A stretch of 64,000 nucleotides of DNA from Pseudomonas sp. Q11 (lineage in GTDB: Bacteria; Pseudomonadota; Gammaproteobacteria; Pseudomonadales; Pseudomonadaceae). The notes under the pieces are model-generated. The model was not told the origin of the DNA. It did no database searches and worked only from the letters and a program-made list of their open reading frames with translations. How positions within the stretch are numbered: the stretch's first letter is position 1; the number at the start of each line of letters is the position of its first letter. The translations under genes and the position numbers were made by a program. Below, one piece after another: positions 62,405 through 64,000 of this stretch. The stretch is taken from NCBI RefSeq assembly GCF_024494355.1, contig NZ_JAKNQY010000006.1:186001-250000 (forward strand), in the 5' to 3' direction.

Positions 62405-63168
62405 ACCGCCTGTTCAACGTGGTGTTGCTCCTGTGCATCGGCGCCGCCGTCGTCGTCTCGTTCGCCTATCTGGGCATCGATCTCGGCGAGCTTGGTGACA
62501 GCGGCAACCTGAGCCGGATGGGCATTTATGCCCAGCGTTTTCTCAGCCCGGACCTGAGCCCCGGCCATCTGCAAGCAATCGGCCACGGCGCCCTGGAAAC
62601 CATCGCCATGTCCGCCCTTGGCACGCTGCTCGCGGCGGTGTTTGGCCTGGTATTGGCCTTGCCCGCCGCCGGGCGTTTCGGTTGGCCGATGCAAAGCGCC
62701 TCACGCCTGGTACTCAACGCCTTGCGCGCGGTTCCAGAGCTGGTGTGGGCGGCGCTGATGGTCCTGGCTGCCGGCCTGGGCCCCAATGCCGGCACCCTGG
62801 CATTGGCGCTGCACACCACCGGCGTGCTCGGCCGACTGTTCGCCGAGGCATTGGAAAACACCCCGCCAGAACCGGCCGAAGCCATTCGCCTGCAAGGCGG
62901 CAACGCGGTATGGGCGTTCTGTTACGGCACCCTGCCCAACCTGATGCCGCAGCTGTTGGCCTACATCCTCTACCGCTGGGAGAACAACATCCGCATGGCC
63001 AGCGTGCTCGGCTTCGTCGGCGCCGGCGGATTGGGGCAAATGCTCTATGTCAGCCTCAGCCTGTTCCAGGAGGCACAGGCCAGCACGGTGATTCTGGCGA
63101 TGCTGTTGCTGGTCCTCGCGGTCGATACGCTGAGCAGTTGGAGTCGTCAGCGCTGGGTCAAGGCCTGA
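62401..63168 (+). CDS. ABC transporter permease (PhnE-like), second copy
   Basis: 255 aa, clearly a relative of the first permease: YGTLPNLMPQLLAYILYRWENNIR and [12 protein letters not shown] correspond to the same loops. The two probably form a heterodimer channel. Confidence 0.9.
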   Translation: MNRLFNVVLLLCIGAAVVVSFAYLGIDLGELGDSGNLSRMGIYAQRFLSPDLSPGHLQAIGHGALETIAMSALGTLLAAVFGLVLALPAAGRFGWPMQSASRLVLNALRAVPELVWAALMVLAAGLGPNAGTLALALHTTGVLGRLFAEALENTPPEPAEAIRLQGGNAVWAFCYGTLPNLMPQLLAYILYRWENNIRMASVLGFVGAGGLGQMLYVSLSLFQEAQASTVILAMLLLVLAVDTLSSWSRQRWVKA

Positions 63169-63366
63169 GCGCTGCCACGTAGCAGCGAGTTTGACACCAC
63201 ACGCTCAGACCAGAGCGGCTGTCCTCACTTGCCCGCGGGTTGATCGCAACCGCTGCGGGTTGTCAGCGAACTGAAATATCCCCGACTTATTCTGCAAATG
63301 CGCGCATTGCGGCGATGTGCGGGTTGTACGTGCCTGCCCGTTCGGAAATGATCCAGGGAGTCCGCT

Positions 63367-64000
63367 ATGAAAATCAGTGTATTCGGTAGTGGTTACGTGG
63401 GATTGGTGCAAGCGGCAGTGTTGGCCGAGGTAGGCCATGACGTGGTGTGCATGGACATAGACGAACAGAAAGTCGAAAGCCTGCGCCAGGGCCAGGTGAG
63501 TATCTTCGAACCCGGTCTGGCCGCGCTGGTGCGTGAGGGGCTGGAGGCCGGACGCCTGCATTTCACCCACGATGAACAGTTTGCCGTGCAGCACGGCCAA
63601 GTGCTGTTCATCGCGGTGGGCACGCCTTCCAGGGAAGATGGCTCGGCCGATTTGTGCCAGGTCCTGGCCGTCGGTGAGGCGGTCGCGCACTACCGCGAAC
63701 AACCGGTCCTTGTCGTGGAGAAATCCACCGTACCGGTTGGCACCGGCGATGCCCTACGAGCGCACATCGACAAATGCTTGCTCAAGGCCGGCCGTTTGTT
63801 GCAGTTCGATATCGTGTCCAACCCCGAGTTTCTCAAGGAAGGCTCGGCGGTGGCCGATTGTCGCCGCCCGGATCGCATCGTGATCGGCTGCGAACGCGAT
63901 GAAGTGCGCGACACCATGCGCGACCTGTACGCCCCCTTCAATCGCAACCACGACCGGATCCTGTTCATGGACCTGCGTAGCGCCGAACTGACCAAGTACG
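63367..64000 (+). CDS. UDP-glucose 6-dehydrogenase (3' end cut by window edge)
   Basis: 211 codons visible. Oxidises UDP-glucose to UDP-glucuronate for exopolysaccharide or lipid A modification. VFGSGYVGLVQAAVLAEVGHDV is the NAD fold, followed by VGTPSREDGSADL, EKSTVPVGT and NPEFLKEGSAVAD, all family motifs. GGGAG precedes ATG 63367. The catalytic Cys lies beyond the window. Confidence 0.92.
   Translation, partial: MKISVFGSGYVGLVQAAVLAEVGHDVVCMDIDEQKVESLRQGQVSIFEPGLAALVREGLEAGRLHFTHDEQFAVQHGQVLFIAVGTPSREDGSADLCQVLAVGEAVAHYREQPVLVVEKSTVPVGTGDALRAHIDKCLLKAGRLLQFDIVSNPEFLKEGSAVADCRRPDRIVIGCERDEVRDTMRDLYAPFNRNHDRILFMDLRSAELTKY

Overview
The window reads as a piece of a Pseudomonas chromosome, most likely of the P. 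fluorescens group. The basis is GC-rich Pseudomonas-style coding with strong AGGAGG-type ribosome sites, a VgrG tip protein, a DUF2790 secreted protein (a family seen mostly in Pseudomonas), seven LysR regulators, a P. aeruginosa-type itaconate operon and a near-perfect Pseudomonas dif site. The species cannot be fixed from the sequence alone.

Layout. 1-8554 (all minus strand): the 5' part of vgrG, an RND efflux pump with its adaptor, a lipoprotein hydrolase and a cut-down molybdenum-hydroxylase large subunit. 8875-10055: a possible PD-(D/E)XK protein, then a 602-base non-coding stretch holding a dif-like XerCD site at 9594-9621 and a strong terminator. FtsK-type KOPS octamers seen by eye all point toward this dif, so the window probably spans the replication terminus. 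10056-17311: small oxidoreductase operons (SRPBCC/SDR/AKR, DinB, SDR, cyclase family) with two LysR genes and two gene relics. 17312-27568: an MFS transporter, an aldehyde dehydrogenase, a LysR regulator, a hydroxyisobutyrate-dehydrogenase-type enzyme and a six-gene acyl-CoA operon (DUF35, thiolase, SDR, enoyl-CoA hydratase, thioesterase, CoA-transferase).

27569-38282 is the centrepiece. It is a complete seven-gene Nit1C cluster (nitB-nitH; linked in the literature to growth on cyanide as nitrogen source) preceded by a clear sigma-54 promoter. Beyond it lie a convergent DUF934 + siroheme sulfite/nitrite reductase pair like the cyanide-inducible PA4129-PA4130 pair, and a PAS-PAS-AAA+ sigma-54 activator. 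A 33-bp sequence, 27 of 33 identical without gaps, lies both upstream of the nit promoter and just in front of the activator gene; it is the probable binding site of that activator. Together this looks like one self-contained cyanide sensing, assimilation and tolerance island.

38337-43067: a DMT exporter, LysR, SDR, a CatC-like protein, HxlR and an Old Yellow Enzyme. 43154-49597: the itaconate operon (ich, acyl-CoA dehydrogenase, MmgE/PrpD, ict, ccl) with its divergent LysR. 49627-59450: more regulators, an NTF2-like protein, DUF2790, an MFS transporter, a DHAP-dioxygenase-type cupin, and an unusual catabolic group (orphan 188-aa protein, metallo-beta-lactamase hydrolase, two-subunit aconitase-family hydro-lyase, isocitrate-lyase-family enzyme) with altered active sites. 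59938-63168: an oxyanion-type ABC transporter with two permeases. 63367-64000: the start of UDP-glucose 6-dehydrogenase. No tRNA, rRNA, CRISPR array or insertion sequence was seen.
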